Positions 54,368 to 61,757 of a DNA stretch of 64,000 bases are shown here, piece after piece. The notes below the pieces were generated by a model that worked only from the letters and a program-made list of their open reading frames with translations, did not search any database and was not told the origin of the DNA. The DNA is from a virus. A program made the translations under genes and the position numbers. Location: IMG/VR virus record IMGVR_UViG_3300027779_002770, positions 1-64,000 of that record; one strand, written 5' to 3'. The number at the start of each line of letters is the position of its first letter. Positions within the stretch are counted from its first letter, which is position 1.

Positions 54368-57136
54368 ATGAATAAGCGTAACCTAGTAATATCATTATTA
54401 ATGATGACAGGATTGTTCGCGCAATCTATTGTTGGAGTTGTTAATAGTGGTACTGAACCATTGATTGGAGCAAATGTTGCTGTCGAAGGAACTGACAAAG
54501 GTGGTGTAACAGATGAATCTGGTAAATACACTATCGATGTTGGGGCTGAAGGCACATTCACATTGACAGCTTCATTCATTGGGTACTCATCTGCAACATT
54601 AGATGTTGTGGTGGGTGATATAGTTGGAACACTCAACTTCAATTTAGAAGAAGATGTTCTAATTATGTCAGCATTAGAAGTCTTGGCTTCTAGAGCTGAT
54701 GAAAATACACCTGTTGCACACACTACAGTTGGCAAAGCCGAAATGGAAATGCGTCTTGGATCTCAAGACCTTCCAATGGCACTTAACATGACGCCAAGTG
54801 TGTATGCAACTCAACAAGGCGGCGGCGCAGGTGATGCACGTATCAATGTTCGTGGGTTCAACCAGAATAACGTAGCTGTTATGATAAATGGTGTTCCGCA
54901 AAATGATATGGAGAACGGATGGGTCTACTGGTCTAACTGGGATGGTGTAGCTGATGCTGCTCATTCTATTCAGATGCAAAGAGGATTAAGTGCAGTTAAC
55001 TTAGCAACACCCTCAATTGGTGGAACGATGAACATCATTACAGATCCTGCTGCTTATGAAAAAGGCGGCAAGGTAAAACAAGAAGGTGGTGCAGGTGGTT
55101 TTTTAAAGACTACACTTAACTACAATTCTGGTCTTATGATGGGCGACAAGTTAGCTTTAAGCGGAACAGTCGTGCGCAAGACAGGTGATGGAATCATTGA
55201 TGGTACTTGGACAGATGCATGGGCATACTATTTTGGTAGTAGCTATGCAATGAATAATGATCATCGCTTTGAGTTGTATGCAATAGGTGCACCGCAACGT
55301 CATGGACATAACTTATACAAACAGAACATAGCTACATATTCACAAGAATTGGCTGGTGATGTTAGTGGCTACGATGTAGCGGCTTTTGCAGATAGTGCAA
55401 AATTCGAAACTGAAGCTGGTAGGTTATTCAATCAAAATGTTGCAAATGTCGACGCATCATACACTGGAAAACAGTACTACTATATGTACGGTGAAAATAC
55501 TGTTGACAGACATGATCCCAATTCTCTAAACGAAAGAGAGAATTATTTTCATAAACCGCTTGTTAACTTAAACCATTTCTGGACAATAAACGATAAGGCA
55601 CGATTAAGTTCAGTAGCTTATTGGTCCGGCGGATCTGGTGGAGGTACTGGTACTTATGGAAGCGTTAAACGATTCGTTGCCGCAGGTGCTTCAGATCAAG
55701 ATTTATCTTGGTACAAGAGCTCTCCGTGGACTTGGGATTGGAATGGCGAAATTGCTGAAAACTCAGCAAACGTTGATTCAGCCTGGTCAGACACAGAGAA
55801 CAGATCAACGGGTATTCTTCGTAATAGTATCAATCGTCAAAATACTTACGGCTTGATTTCTAAACTTAACTATGACATTAGTGATGAGTTTGAAGTTCAA
55901 GTTGGTATTGATTGGAGAACTGCTAGTATAGAACACGCACGTGAAGTTCGTGATCTACTCGGTGGTGACTACTATGTAGATTATGCTGATGACAATACAC
56001 CTGATGGTAAAGTAGTTAAGTTAGGTGATGAGATCGCTTATCACTATGATACTTCAGTTGATTGGTTTGGTACATTTGCGCAAGGTAAGTATACCACTGA
56101 TAAGTTTAATGTGTATGGTATGGGCGGTTTGTCCACAATCGCATACTCTTATGAGGACCATTTTGCAGCAGATACTGATTCTCTTGGTGAAACAATCGAC
56201 AACTATGACGAAGCTGATGCTATCACTACTTTTCAATTGAAAGGTGGCGGTACCTATAACTTGGATGATCGTATGTCTGTATTTGCTAATGCTGGATACG
56301 TTCAAAAACCACCAATTATGGATAATGTAATTGGCTCCGGGTATGTATCATCAGATCCAGATAATGAGAAGTTTAAAAGCTTTGAGTTAGGTGGAAAGTA
56401 CAACAGCGACTTGGTTAGCATTAAGTTGAGCACGTATGCTACACAATGGATTGATAGAAACGTTGTTAAAAATGTATCTACTGGACAAGGTGATAGCGGT
56501 GATTCAGACATAATTTTCTTACGCGGTGTACAACAAGATCATTCAGGCTTTGAAGTCGAAAGCAAAATCGCACTTCATGAAATGGTTGATCTAGATCTTG
56601 TAATCAGTAAGGGAAAATGGGAATTTGTTGGTGACGCAGATGGTTCGTATAAAGAGCAGGAGTTTAATGAAGCAGACGAAGTCATTGGTATGACATCAAC
56701 TGAGTATTCTTATGCACTTAACGGGCTTATGGTTGGCGATCAACCACAAACATCATATGCCGGCGGATTAACAGTTAAACCAATTAAGGGACTCAACATA
56801 CAGGGTATTTACAAAATGTATGATGACAACTACGCTGATTGGTCTCCCGATTCTCGTGAGATTGGTAGTGATGACTACAATGATGCTCCAGTTTGGCAAG
56901 CTCCTAAGTATGGAAGATTAGATATTCATGCTTCATACAAGCTGCCAGAAGTTGCTGGGCTAGATGTAACAGTATCAGCACATATTTTCAATGCACTTGA
57001 TGAAGTATACATTCAAGATGCAGTTGATAATAGTCAATACAATGGGTTTGGTGATGGAAATCACTTGGCTCATAACGCGGAAGTATTTCTTGGGACACCA
57101 AGATATGCTAACGTAGGAATTTCAGTTAATTTCTAA
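54368..57136 (+). CDS. TonB-dependent outer-membrane receptor
   Basis: 922 aa from ATG 54368, chosen because AAAAGGAG lies before it and the signal peptide (MNKRNLVISLLMMTGLFA) starts there. Residues about 20-100 are a CarboxypepD_reg-like beta domain (GANVAVEGTDKGGVTDESGK ... ASFIGYSSATL). The plug follows with INVRGFNQNNVAVMINGVPQ and SIGGTMNIITDP. The rest is a beta-barrel ending GTPRYANVGISVNF with the C-terminal Phe needed for outer-membrane insertion. It takes up an unknown substrate (siderophore, cobalamin or glycan) using host TonB. This layout is common in FCB-group bacteria and very unusual in a phage. Confidence 0.92.
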   Translation: MNKRNLVISLLMMTGLFAQSIVGVVNSGTEPLIGANVAVEGTDKGGVTDESGKYTIDVGAEGTFTLTASFIGYSSATLDVVVGDIVGTLNFNLEEDVLIMSALEVLASRADENTPVAHTTVGKAEMEMRLGSQDLPMALNMTPSVYATQQGGGAGDARINVRGFNQNNVAVMINGVPQNDMENGWVYWSNWDGVADAAHSIQMQRGLSAVNLATPSIGGTMNIITDPAAYEKGGKVKQEGGAGGFLKTTLNYNSGLMMGDKLALSGTVVRKTGDGIIDGTWTDAWAYYFGSSYAMNNDHRFELYAIGAPQRHGHNLYKQNIATYSQELAGDVSGYDVAAFADSAKFETEAGRLFNQNVANVDASYTGKQYYYMYGENTVDRHDPNSLNERENYFHKPLVNLNHFWTINDKARLSSVAYWSGGSGGGTGTYGSVKRFVAAGASDQDLSWYKSSPWTWDWNGEIAENSANVDSAWSDTENRSTGILRNSINRQNTYGLISKLNYDISDEFEVQVGIDWRTASIEHAREVRDLLGGDYYVDYADDNTPDGKVVKLGDEIAYHYDTSVDWFGTFAQGKYTTDKFNVYGMGGLSTIAYSYEDHFAADTDSLGETIDNYDEADAITTFQLKGGGTYNLDDRMSVFANAGYVQKPPIMDNVIGSGYVSSDPDNEKFKSFELGGKYNSDLVSIKLSTYATQWIDRNVVKNVSTGQGDSGDSDIIFLRGVQQDHSGFEVESKIALHEMVDLDLVISKGKWEFVGDADGSYKEQEFNEADEVIGMTSTEYSYALNGLMVGDQPQTSYAGGLTVKPIKGLNIQGIYKMYDDNYADWSPDSREIGSDDYNDAPVWQAPKYGRLDIHASYKLPEVAGLDVTVSAHIFNALDEVYIQDAVDNSQYNGFGDGNHLAHNAEVFLGTPRYANVGISVNF

Positions 57137-57146
57137 CATGAAATTA

Positions 57147-57219
57147 GGGGCTGTAGCTCAGTTGGGAGAGCGCCGCACTTGCACTGCGGAGGTCGTAGGT
57201 TCGATCCCTATCAGCTCCA
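57147..57219 (+). tRNA. tRNA-Ala(UGC)
   Basis: 73-nt cloverleaf: acceptor GGGGCTG pairs with CAGCTCC (one G-U), D arm GCTC/GAGC, anticodon arm CCGCA/TGCGG with loop CTTGCAC giving anticodon TGC, T arm GTAGG/CCTAT (one G-T pair) with TTCGATC, discriminator A. The CCA end is not encoded. It lies ten bases after the TonB receptor gene and 23 before kdsA. Confidence 0.95.
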
Positions 57220-57242
57220 CTTAAAATTATAGAGGTCTACTC

Positions 57243-57947
57243 ATGAAAATTATAGCAGGACCATGCGCAATAGAAGGCAGAGAAATGGCCTTCATAACAG
57301 CAGAACAAGTTGTACTACAACAGGAAATATTCCCATATTTTGATTTTGTGTATAAGTCATCGTATGATAAAGCAAATCGTACAAGCATCAATTCAAAACG
57401 TGGAATAGGGCTTGATGAAGGACTCAAAATACTTCAAGAAGTTAAAGATAATTTTGGCCTTAAGCTCACAACTGATGTACACGAAACATATCAAGTAGAA
57501 GCTGTTGCTGAAGTAGTAGACGAAATCCAAATTCCAGCACTATTAAGTAGACAGACAGATTTAATACGTGCAGCTGCAGATACTGGAAAATATGTTAATA
57601 TAAAACGATCTCAATCAGCATCAGGAATGGACGCAAATACGATGATTGAAAAGTGTTGGCCGAATACAAAAGTACAGATGATTGAAAGAGGAAGTTCAGT
57701 TTTAAATGATATAGTTATAGACTGGAGAAATGTAATTGATATGATGAATTTCGATTGTAAAGTCATAGTGGATATTACTCATCCTCACGGCCCAACATAC
57801 GCAACTCAATACGCAATGATGGCAGAATCTATAGGCTGTGATGGTTTATTTATGGAAGTTCATCCCGATCCGTTAAACGGACATTCTGATGGAAGTAAAA
57901 TGATAGATTTTAAACAATTTTCTGAAATACTTAACACTGTAGCATAG
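57243..57947 (+). CDS. kdsA: 3-deoxy-8-phosphooctulonate synthase KdsA (short, metal-type)
   Basis: 234 aa. It condenses arabinose-5-phosphate and PEP to Kdo-8-phosphate. Conserved: IIAGPCAIEG with Cys8, which marks the metal-dependent class; YKSSYDKANRTS, LTTDVHETYQ, IPALLSRQTDL, YVNIKRSQSASGM, VIVDITHPHGP with the metal His, and FMEVHPDP with Glu. DP...NGHSDG holds the last metal Asp. About 40 residues shorter than bacterial KdsA (about 275-280), mostly in loops and the C-terminus. With the CMP-sugar synthetase, SIS-HAD enzyme and GT29-like transferase it suggests a phage Kdo or related acid pathway. Confidence 0.9.
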   Translation: MKIIAGPCAIEGREMAFITAEQVVLQQEIFPYFDFVYKSSYDKANRTSINSKRGIGLDEGLKILQEVKDNFGLKLTTDVHETYQVEAVAEVVDEIQIPALLSRQTDLIRAAADTGKYVNIKRSQSASGMDANTMIEKCWPNTKVQMIERGSSVLNDIVIDWRNVIDMMNFDCKVIVDITHPHGPTYATQYAMMAESIGCDGLFMEVHPDPLNGHSDGSKMIDFKQFSEILNTVA

Positions 57948-58003
57948 AAAGTACAACTTATAAATAATGCTAGCTATATTTAATAATATAAAGGAGCAAC
58001 AAC

Positions 58004-58105
58004 ATGATACACGAAACTCATGAATGCGATTGTAAAAAATGTAAATGTAAAGAATCGGAATCTTGCAAATGTAAATGTTGTAATTGTAAAAATATAAATG
58101 CGTAA
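58004..58105 (+). CDS. 33-residue Cys-rich metallothionein-like peptide
   Basis: ATG 58004 to TAA 58103-58105, with AAAGGAG eight bases before the ATG. The 33 residues contain nine cysteines at 8, 10, 13, 15, 21, 23, 25, 26 and 28, giving CxC-xx-CxC and CxCxCCxC clusters with Lys between them, and His at 3 and 6. This is the layout of metallothioneins that chelate Cu, Zn or Cd through thiolates, although shorter than most. It lies between kdsA and a nuclease gene. An antimicrobial or purely redox peptide cannot be excluded. Confidence 0.65.
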   Translation: MIHETHECDCKKCKCKESESCKCKCCNCKNINA

Positions 58106-58117
58106 TGGAGAAAAGTT

Positions 58118-58633
58118 ATGCCACAAAAGCCGGCGTCGTTTGAATATAACGGCACACTCATTAAAGTTTTAGATGGAGATACAATAGATTGTTTTATTGA
58201 TTTAGGTTTCGATTTAAAAATAAAGAAAAGAATTAGATACATGGGTATCGATACTTGGGAAAGTAGAACAAGAGATTTAGATGAGAAAGCAAAAGGACTG
58301 TTAGCAAAAGCTCGTAATAAAGAATTGCTAGAGGCTGGAGTTTTTAAAATCATATCTCATGGAACTGGTAAATTTGGCAGAGTACTTGGTGAAATATTTG
58401 TATCGCCAGATGCAGTAGGACATGCAGTATCAGAAGACATAGATAGAAGCTCAGATGGTCTTGTAAGCATCAATGATATTTTGATTGCTGAAGGTCATGC
58501 TTACGAATACTCAGGTGGAAAGAAGAAAGACTTTAAAGCTGAAATAGCAAAAGAAAAGGCAGCTAAGAAAGAAGACTTAATTGACAAGCCAGCAGAAGAA
58601 GCAGAATCGAAAGACAATTCACAAGAGGTATAA
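58118..58633 (+). CDS. staphylococcal-nuclease-like thermonuclease
   Basis: 171 aa. YNGTLIKVLDGDTIDCFIDL is the calcium-binding strand with D24 and D28 type residues; RIRYMGIDTWESR holds the catalytic R and E, and GKFGRVLGEIFV the second Arg. INDILIAEGHAYEYSGG ends the fold, then a Lys/Glu-rich tail (KAEIAKEKAAKKEDLIDKPA). No signal peptide, so it acts inside the cell, as in other marine T4-like phages where it may degrade host DNA. Confidence 0.85.
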   Translation: MPQKPASFEYNGTLIKVLDGDTIDCFIDLGFDLKIKKRIRYMGIDTWESRTRDLDEKAKGLLAKARNKELLEAGVFKIISHGTGKFGRVLGEIFVSPDAVGHAVSEDIDRSSDGLVSINDILIAEGHAYEYSGGKKKDFKAEIAKEKAAKKEDLIDKPAEEAESKDNSQEV

Positions 58634-58648
58634 AAGCAAACAAATACC

Positions 58649-58677
58649 TTTCATTTGTGGCAAATAAGTATTAGATT
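58649..58677 (+). promoter_or_regulatory. promoter of TTTACA-N17-TAGATTCT family (copy D)
   Basis: TTTCAT (58649-58654), 17-base spacer, TAGATT (58672-58677). Flanking AATAC/GTATT repeat as in copy C. The ATG of the next gene is at 58683, again six bases after the -10 box, so the mRNA would be leaderless. Confidence 0.65.
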
Positions 58678-58682
58678 CTTAT

Positions 58683-58928
58683 ATGACAACATATTACATT
58701 AAGATGGAAGGTGACTCTAATCATGAGTTACAATTCGATAGCAATATATTAGGCAATGAAAGCTTTGGTACATTTTATACTGAAAGAGGTGTGAAAGCAT
58801 TAATTAATATAATAGCAACTCAACCAGAGGTTATTGACACTATAAAGATAGTCACTGACAAAGGTGAGGAATTTACAATTACAGAGTTCATTGATAAGTT
58901 AAATGAGCTCAAGGTTTTGTTTAATTAA
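58683..58928 (+). CDS. small phage hypothetical protein
   Basis: 81 aa, YYIKMEGDSNHELQFDSNIL and VKALINIIATQPEVIDTIKI, ending DKLNELKVLFN: a small alpha/beta protein. No RBS is seen; the start follows a -10 box at six bases. Similar small proteins are common in marine myoviruses, function unknown. Confidence 0.65.
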   Translation: MTTYYIKMEGDSNHELQFDSNILGNESFGTFYTERGVKALINIIATQPEVIDTIKIVTDKGEEFTITEFIDKLNELKVLFN

Positions 58929-58940
58929 GGAGCGGTAGCT

Positions 58941-59108
58941 GTGAGTCAACATTGGACAAGATATATTGAAGATATAGAGCATGAAAATGATCGTGAACAC
59001 GTTAAATCACGTAAACACAAAAAACAAAAACTTAATCATAAACAAGCCAAGCAGCTCAAGGAGGCTAAGCGAAATGGTATTAAATACCCTAAAAAACATA
59101 AGCGTTAG
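58941..59108 (+). CDS. 55-residue basic protein
   Basis: GTG 58941 to TAG 59106-59108, with AAGGAG eight bases before. The sequence is strongly basic (HVKSRKHKKQKLNHKQAKQL ... KYPKKHKR), likely RNA- or DNA-binding. Its last 35 bases overlap the start of the lipoprotein gene in another frame, so the AAGGAGG site for the next gene is inside its coding sequence. Confidence 0.65.
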   Translation: MSQHWTRYIEDIEHENDREHVKSRKHKKQKLNHKQAKQLKEAKRNGIKYPKKHKR

Positions 59109-59595
59109 TGCGCTTTTAATATTAATAGTTGGTTGTGAATTACCAACTACACCGAATGAACCAGTTGATGATTTACATGGCACAACTTTTGTTGAAGTTG
59201 AAGCCATTGATGAAATCGAATTGCATGATGGTACATATCAAACTCTTTATACGATGTGGGGACTCATGTGGTCAGAGTCTTATGATGTAACACATACTCG
59301 AATTGAATGGGAGTCTAATATGTACTGGAAGGTATATGATACAGATGGATATTTTAAGGTAGACTGCCGAGGATGTACGTCTGGAACTTGGTATGATGGT
59401 GATGGCAGCACTGCGCAAGAGACACTTGATTTACATACAATGGCTCCTGTTACAAATCAAGTTTCTTTAGTCAATGGGGATGGTGAATTTTATAATGTGC
59501 TAGCACCTGTAACTTCTATGAACGGAAAATATATGTTACTTTGGTGGTCAACAGCTGATGCTGTAATTGACTCACAAATGATATACATAAATTAG
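59074..59595 (+). CDS. secreted lipoprotein
   Basis: 173 aa from ATG 59074, chosen because AAGGAGG (59058-59064) lies nine bases before it. MVLNTLKNISVSALLILIVG followed by C is a lipoprotein signal peptide with lipobox LIVG-C; the mature protein is mostly beta, Trp/Tyr-rich (TLYTMWGLMWSES, WESNMYWKVYD), without known domain. Anchored in the inner or outer membrane; a surface role or superinfection exclusion is possible. Confidence 0.7.
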   Translation: MVLNTLKNISVSALLILIVGCELPTTPNEPVDDLHGTTFVEVEAIDEIELHDGTYQTLYTMWGLMWSESYDVTHTRIEWESNMYWKVYDTDGYFKVDCRGCTSGTWYDGDGSTAQETLDLHTMAPVTNQVSLVNGDGEFYNVLAPVTSMNGKYMLLWWSTADAVIDSQMIYIN

Positions 59596-59607
59596 AGAGG
59601 AATGCTA

Positions 59608-60156
59608 ATGAAACAAATAGGCAGTGGAATAATATGTGCATGCATTTTTGTATTTATATCATATTCTATAATGCACATGTCAAAGATAAATGATAAAGTA
59701 GATGAATGGGAAAAGTCTTATAAGCTCATAGAGCAAGATGTGTCTGCATTTATTAAAGTTTCAGATCCAAAAACAATTCGATTGTATGTTAATGAATTAA
59801 ATAAGATATTAGATGAGATACATTTTCTTGGAAAACTTATTGAGAATGGACAGTTAGCAGATGACGGACTTACAGCGATATTAAATCAGCAGTCCGAACT
59901 GAACAAGAAGATTCTAGAGATGGTAACACTGAAAGCTCATAATAAAACTAGAGATGAGATTGAAGATCTATCCGATCGAACTGTAGGTGCCTTAGATCAG
60001 ACATATGAAGACATGATGGACATTGATAACAAGTTAGATAAGACAAATAAAAAGATTCATAAACAATTAGATGGTATACAGGATGAGATTAATGATATCA
60101 AAGGTATATTAAAGACTATGAGCAAAAAGAAATTTTTTCATACGCATAAGGATTAG
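59608..60156 (+). CDS. membrane-anchored coiled-coil protein
   Basis: 182 aa from ATG 59608 (AGAGGA seven bases before; ATG 59602 is too close). Residues 7-23 (GIICACIFVFISYSIMH) are one membrane helix, followed by about 150 residues of heptad-like coiled coil (KLIEQDVSAF ... LDKTNKKIHKQLDGIQDEIN). It could span the periplasm, like a spanin or tether, though no lipobox or partner is seen. Confidence 0.65.
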   Translation: MKQIGSGIICACIFVFISYSIMHMSKINDKVDEWEKSYKLIEQDVSAFIKVSDPKTIRLYVNELNKILDEIHFLGKLIENGQLADDGLTAILNQQSELNKKILEMVTLKAHNKTRDEIEDLSDRTVGALDQTYEDMMDIDNKLDKTNKKIHKQLDGIQDEINDIKGILKTMSKKKFFHTHKD

Positions 60157-60163
60157 GTAAAAA

Positions 60164-60310
60164 ATGGCAAAAGCAAAATCAATTACAACAATAGGAAAAC
60201 CAACTACAACCAAAAAAAAGACACGACAAGGCATGGGTAGAGGGACAAAATTTAATACAACTCCTACAAGTAAAAGATTCAAAAAAAAATATAGAGGACA
60301 AGGAAAATAA
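60164..60310 (+). CDS. 48-residue basic phage peptide (YRGQGK type)
   Basis: ATG 60164 to TAA 60308-60310. Very basic: MAKAKSITTIGKPTTTKKKT and the end KRFKKKYRGQGK. I recall similar short basic proteins ending YRGQG(K/R) in marine T4-like phages, so this supports phage origin for this part of the window. Likely nucleic-acid binding or virion-packed. No RBS stronger than AGG. Confidence 0.6.
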   Translation: MAKAKSITTIGKPTTTKKKTRQGMGRGTKFNTTPTSKRFKKKYRGQGK

Positions 60311-60311
60311 A

Positions 60312-60503
60312 GTGGAAAAATTAATTAAAGAATTTCTAGACAAATATAAGAAAACTGATGTGCCAAACGATCAATTAGCTAAACTATTAATGACAACTAT
60401 AAGAACAAATAAAGGTGGATGGCTAATGGATTTAAATAGACTTGCCGGAAGACCAGAAGCTGATGCGGCATTTATACAGATGGCTGAGGAGGACTGGCGA
60501 TGA
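60312..60503 (+). CDS. small helical protein
   Basis: 63 aa, GTG start right after the preceding stop with AGGA upstream. Contains KTDVPNDQLAKLLMTTIRTN and GRPEADAAFIQMAEEDW. Helical, no family recognised. Overlaps the next ATG by four bases (ATGA). Confidence 0.55.
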   Translation: MEKLIKEFLDKYKKTDVPNDQLAKLLMTTIRTNKGGWLMDLNRLAGRPEADAAFIQMAEEDWR

Positions 60504-60757
60504 AGTATGTGTTAGTGGATAATCATGACAATATCGTCCACACAGTTAGCTTACCTACTGAATATACTCAAGAAGAAGCACGATTATATTTTTTAAATTT
60601 AAAAAAAATAGATGACAAGTCCTTTGATGAGTTGTGGAAAGTTCATTCTTCAGAAGAATGGAAAAATATTCAACATGCTCACCAAAGACCTCCATCATCA
60701 TCTCCAAACAGGGATTGGTGGAAAGAAGAAGAGCCATGGTTAGATTTAGAAAAATGA
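60500..60757 (+). CDS. small hypothetical protein
   Basis: 85 aa. KYVLVDNHDNIVHTVSLPTE forms a beta hairpin, then a Tyr-rich helix and a Pro/Trp-rich tail (RPPSSSPNRDWWKEEEPWLD). ATGA overlaps at both ends join it to the preceding small gene and to the selenoprotein gene, showing that the latter belongs to this operon. Confidence 0.6.
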   Translation: MKYVLVDNHDNIVHTVSLPTEYTQEEARLYFLNLKKIDDKSFDELWKVHSSEEWKNIQHAHQRPPSSSPNRDWWKEEEPWLDLEK

Positions 60758-61644
60758 TGAAAACATTTATAAGAAAACTCATATTTTGGTTTTGTATTTG
60801 TACAACATTTGTAGATGCTCAAACCTACACAGTAGGTGATATTGTAGATAATTTTGGTGCAGAGGCATGTGTTAACGGAGAAGGTTACTGGGATTACGAT
60901 ACAGATGGTTTAAACAAAATTGTATGGTTAAACTTATTCACATCATGGTGACCAAGTTGTCAAGCGGAGGCTCCGTTGTCAGAATTTATTCACCAATCAT
61001 ATCAAGACTTACCAGTAACAGTAATAGCCGCCGGAAGTGATTGGTCAACTTATAGTTGTGAGGGATGGGCAAATGCATTTGGAATAACGTATCCGATATT
61101 GGATGATGATGTTGGTACTATCTATCCCTTGTTTGGAACTGGATACATACCACACAATATTGTAATCGATGGAAGCGGTGTAGTTTTATATTCCCAATCA
61201 GGTTTTAATCAAGATGCCATTCTTGCTGCAATACAAGAGGGATTATCTTATCTTGAAGTGGATACTGATAGTGATGGTCTATTAGATGAGTACGATAATT
61301 GTCCAGAAGATTACAACCCGAACCAAGATGATATTGATAATGATGGAGATGGAGATGCTTGTGATCAATGTAATAACTTAATATTTACTGGTGGTAATAT
61401 TGATGGTAACGAAAGTATAGATATAATAGATGTACTAATGTTAGTAGATGTTATTTTAGGTGAGAATGAATATATTTGTTCATTCGAGGCGGGTGATATA
61501 ACACAAGACGGATTTTTAAATGTTATGGATGTTATAGGTTTAATTCAAATAATAATGGGTAGTACTGAATCTCAAGCGATGATATGGATAGAAAAGAGCT
61601 TCGAATACATCCCAATGAACACAATCACTATTGATACACTTTGA
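60754..61644 (+). CDS. secreted thioredoxin-like selenoprotein with dockerin domain (UGA read as Sec)
   Basis: 296 aa if UGA 60949-60951 is read as selenocysteine. Residues 1-22 are a signal peptide (MMKTFIRKLIFWFCICTTFV-DA). The thioredoxin/TlpA-like domain has the active site W65-U66-P67-S68-C69, where C-x-x-C is normal, and later TGYIPHNIVIDGSGVVLYS with the cis-Pro. Residues about 168-206 are thrombospondin type-3 calcium repeats (DTDSDGLLDEYDNCPEDYNP) and about 215-270 a dockerin-like pair (DIIDVLMLVD, DGFLNVMDVIG). The frame stays open on both sides of the UGA, and a SECIS-like hairpin follows. UGA is a normal stop in many genes here, so recoding is specific. A nonsense mutation is the alternative. 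Confidence 0.75.
60949..60982 (+). promoter_or_regulatory. UGA (Sec) codon and SECIS-like hairpin
   Basis: UGA at 60949-60951. CAAGCGGA (60961-60968) pairs with TCCGTTG (60972-60978) with one bulged G at 60964 and apical loop GGC; GTTG... pairing extends outwards after a T-T mismatch (G59-C80, T58-A81, T57-G82). The loop lies 17 nt after the UGA and has G in its first two positions, both as required for bacterial SECIS elements that bind SelB. Confidence 0.7.
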
Positions 61645-61651
61645 ATCATAT

Positions 61652-61692
61652 TGTTACACTAATAACACAATGTTACACTATATGTTATACTA
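61652..61692 (+). repeat. direct repeats TGTTACACTA in pilin leader region
   Basis: TGTTACACTA at 61652-61661 and 61671-61680, with a variant TGTTATACTA at 61683-61692, spaced 19 and 12 bases start to start. They lie in the 192-base gap between the selenoprotein and pilin genes and could be regulator-binding sites. Confidence 0.45.
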
Positions 61693-61741
61693 TAAAATAT
61701 TTAAAATCAAAAGTTATGTTCAATAATATTGATACTTATAG

Positions 61742-61757
61742 AGTATTTTAAAATACT
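61742..61757 (+). promoter_or_regulatory. perfect 16-bp palindrome AGTATTTTAAAATACT
   Basis: Perfect two-fold symmetric site in the same gap, 80 bases before the first pilin ATG. Fits a dimeric repressor or activator site. Between it and the gene lie TTGGCA (about 61777) and TATAGTATG (about 61797), a weak promoter candidate, then AAAGGAG. Confidence 0.4.

Noticed and set aside
57147-57219. tRNA-Ala as a prophage attachment site
   Set aside because: No integrase and no second copy of the tRNA 3' end was noticed, and phage-type genes lie on both sides, so it is not treated as an att site.
60754-60951. A 65-residue truncated secreted peptide ending at UGA, with a separate gene starting at TTG 60976
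   Set aside because: The thioredoxin fold spans the UGA, the frame is the same on both sides, the UGA replaces the first active-site Cys and a SECIS-like hairpin follows. A TTG start inside the active-site helix would give a non-functional domain.
60949-60951. UGA read as Trp (alternative genetic code)
   Set aside because: Many complete genes in the window end in UGA, often in ATGA overlaps with the next gene, so the standard meaning holds.
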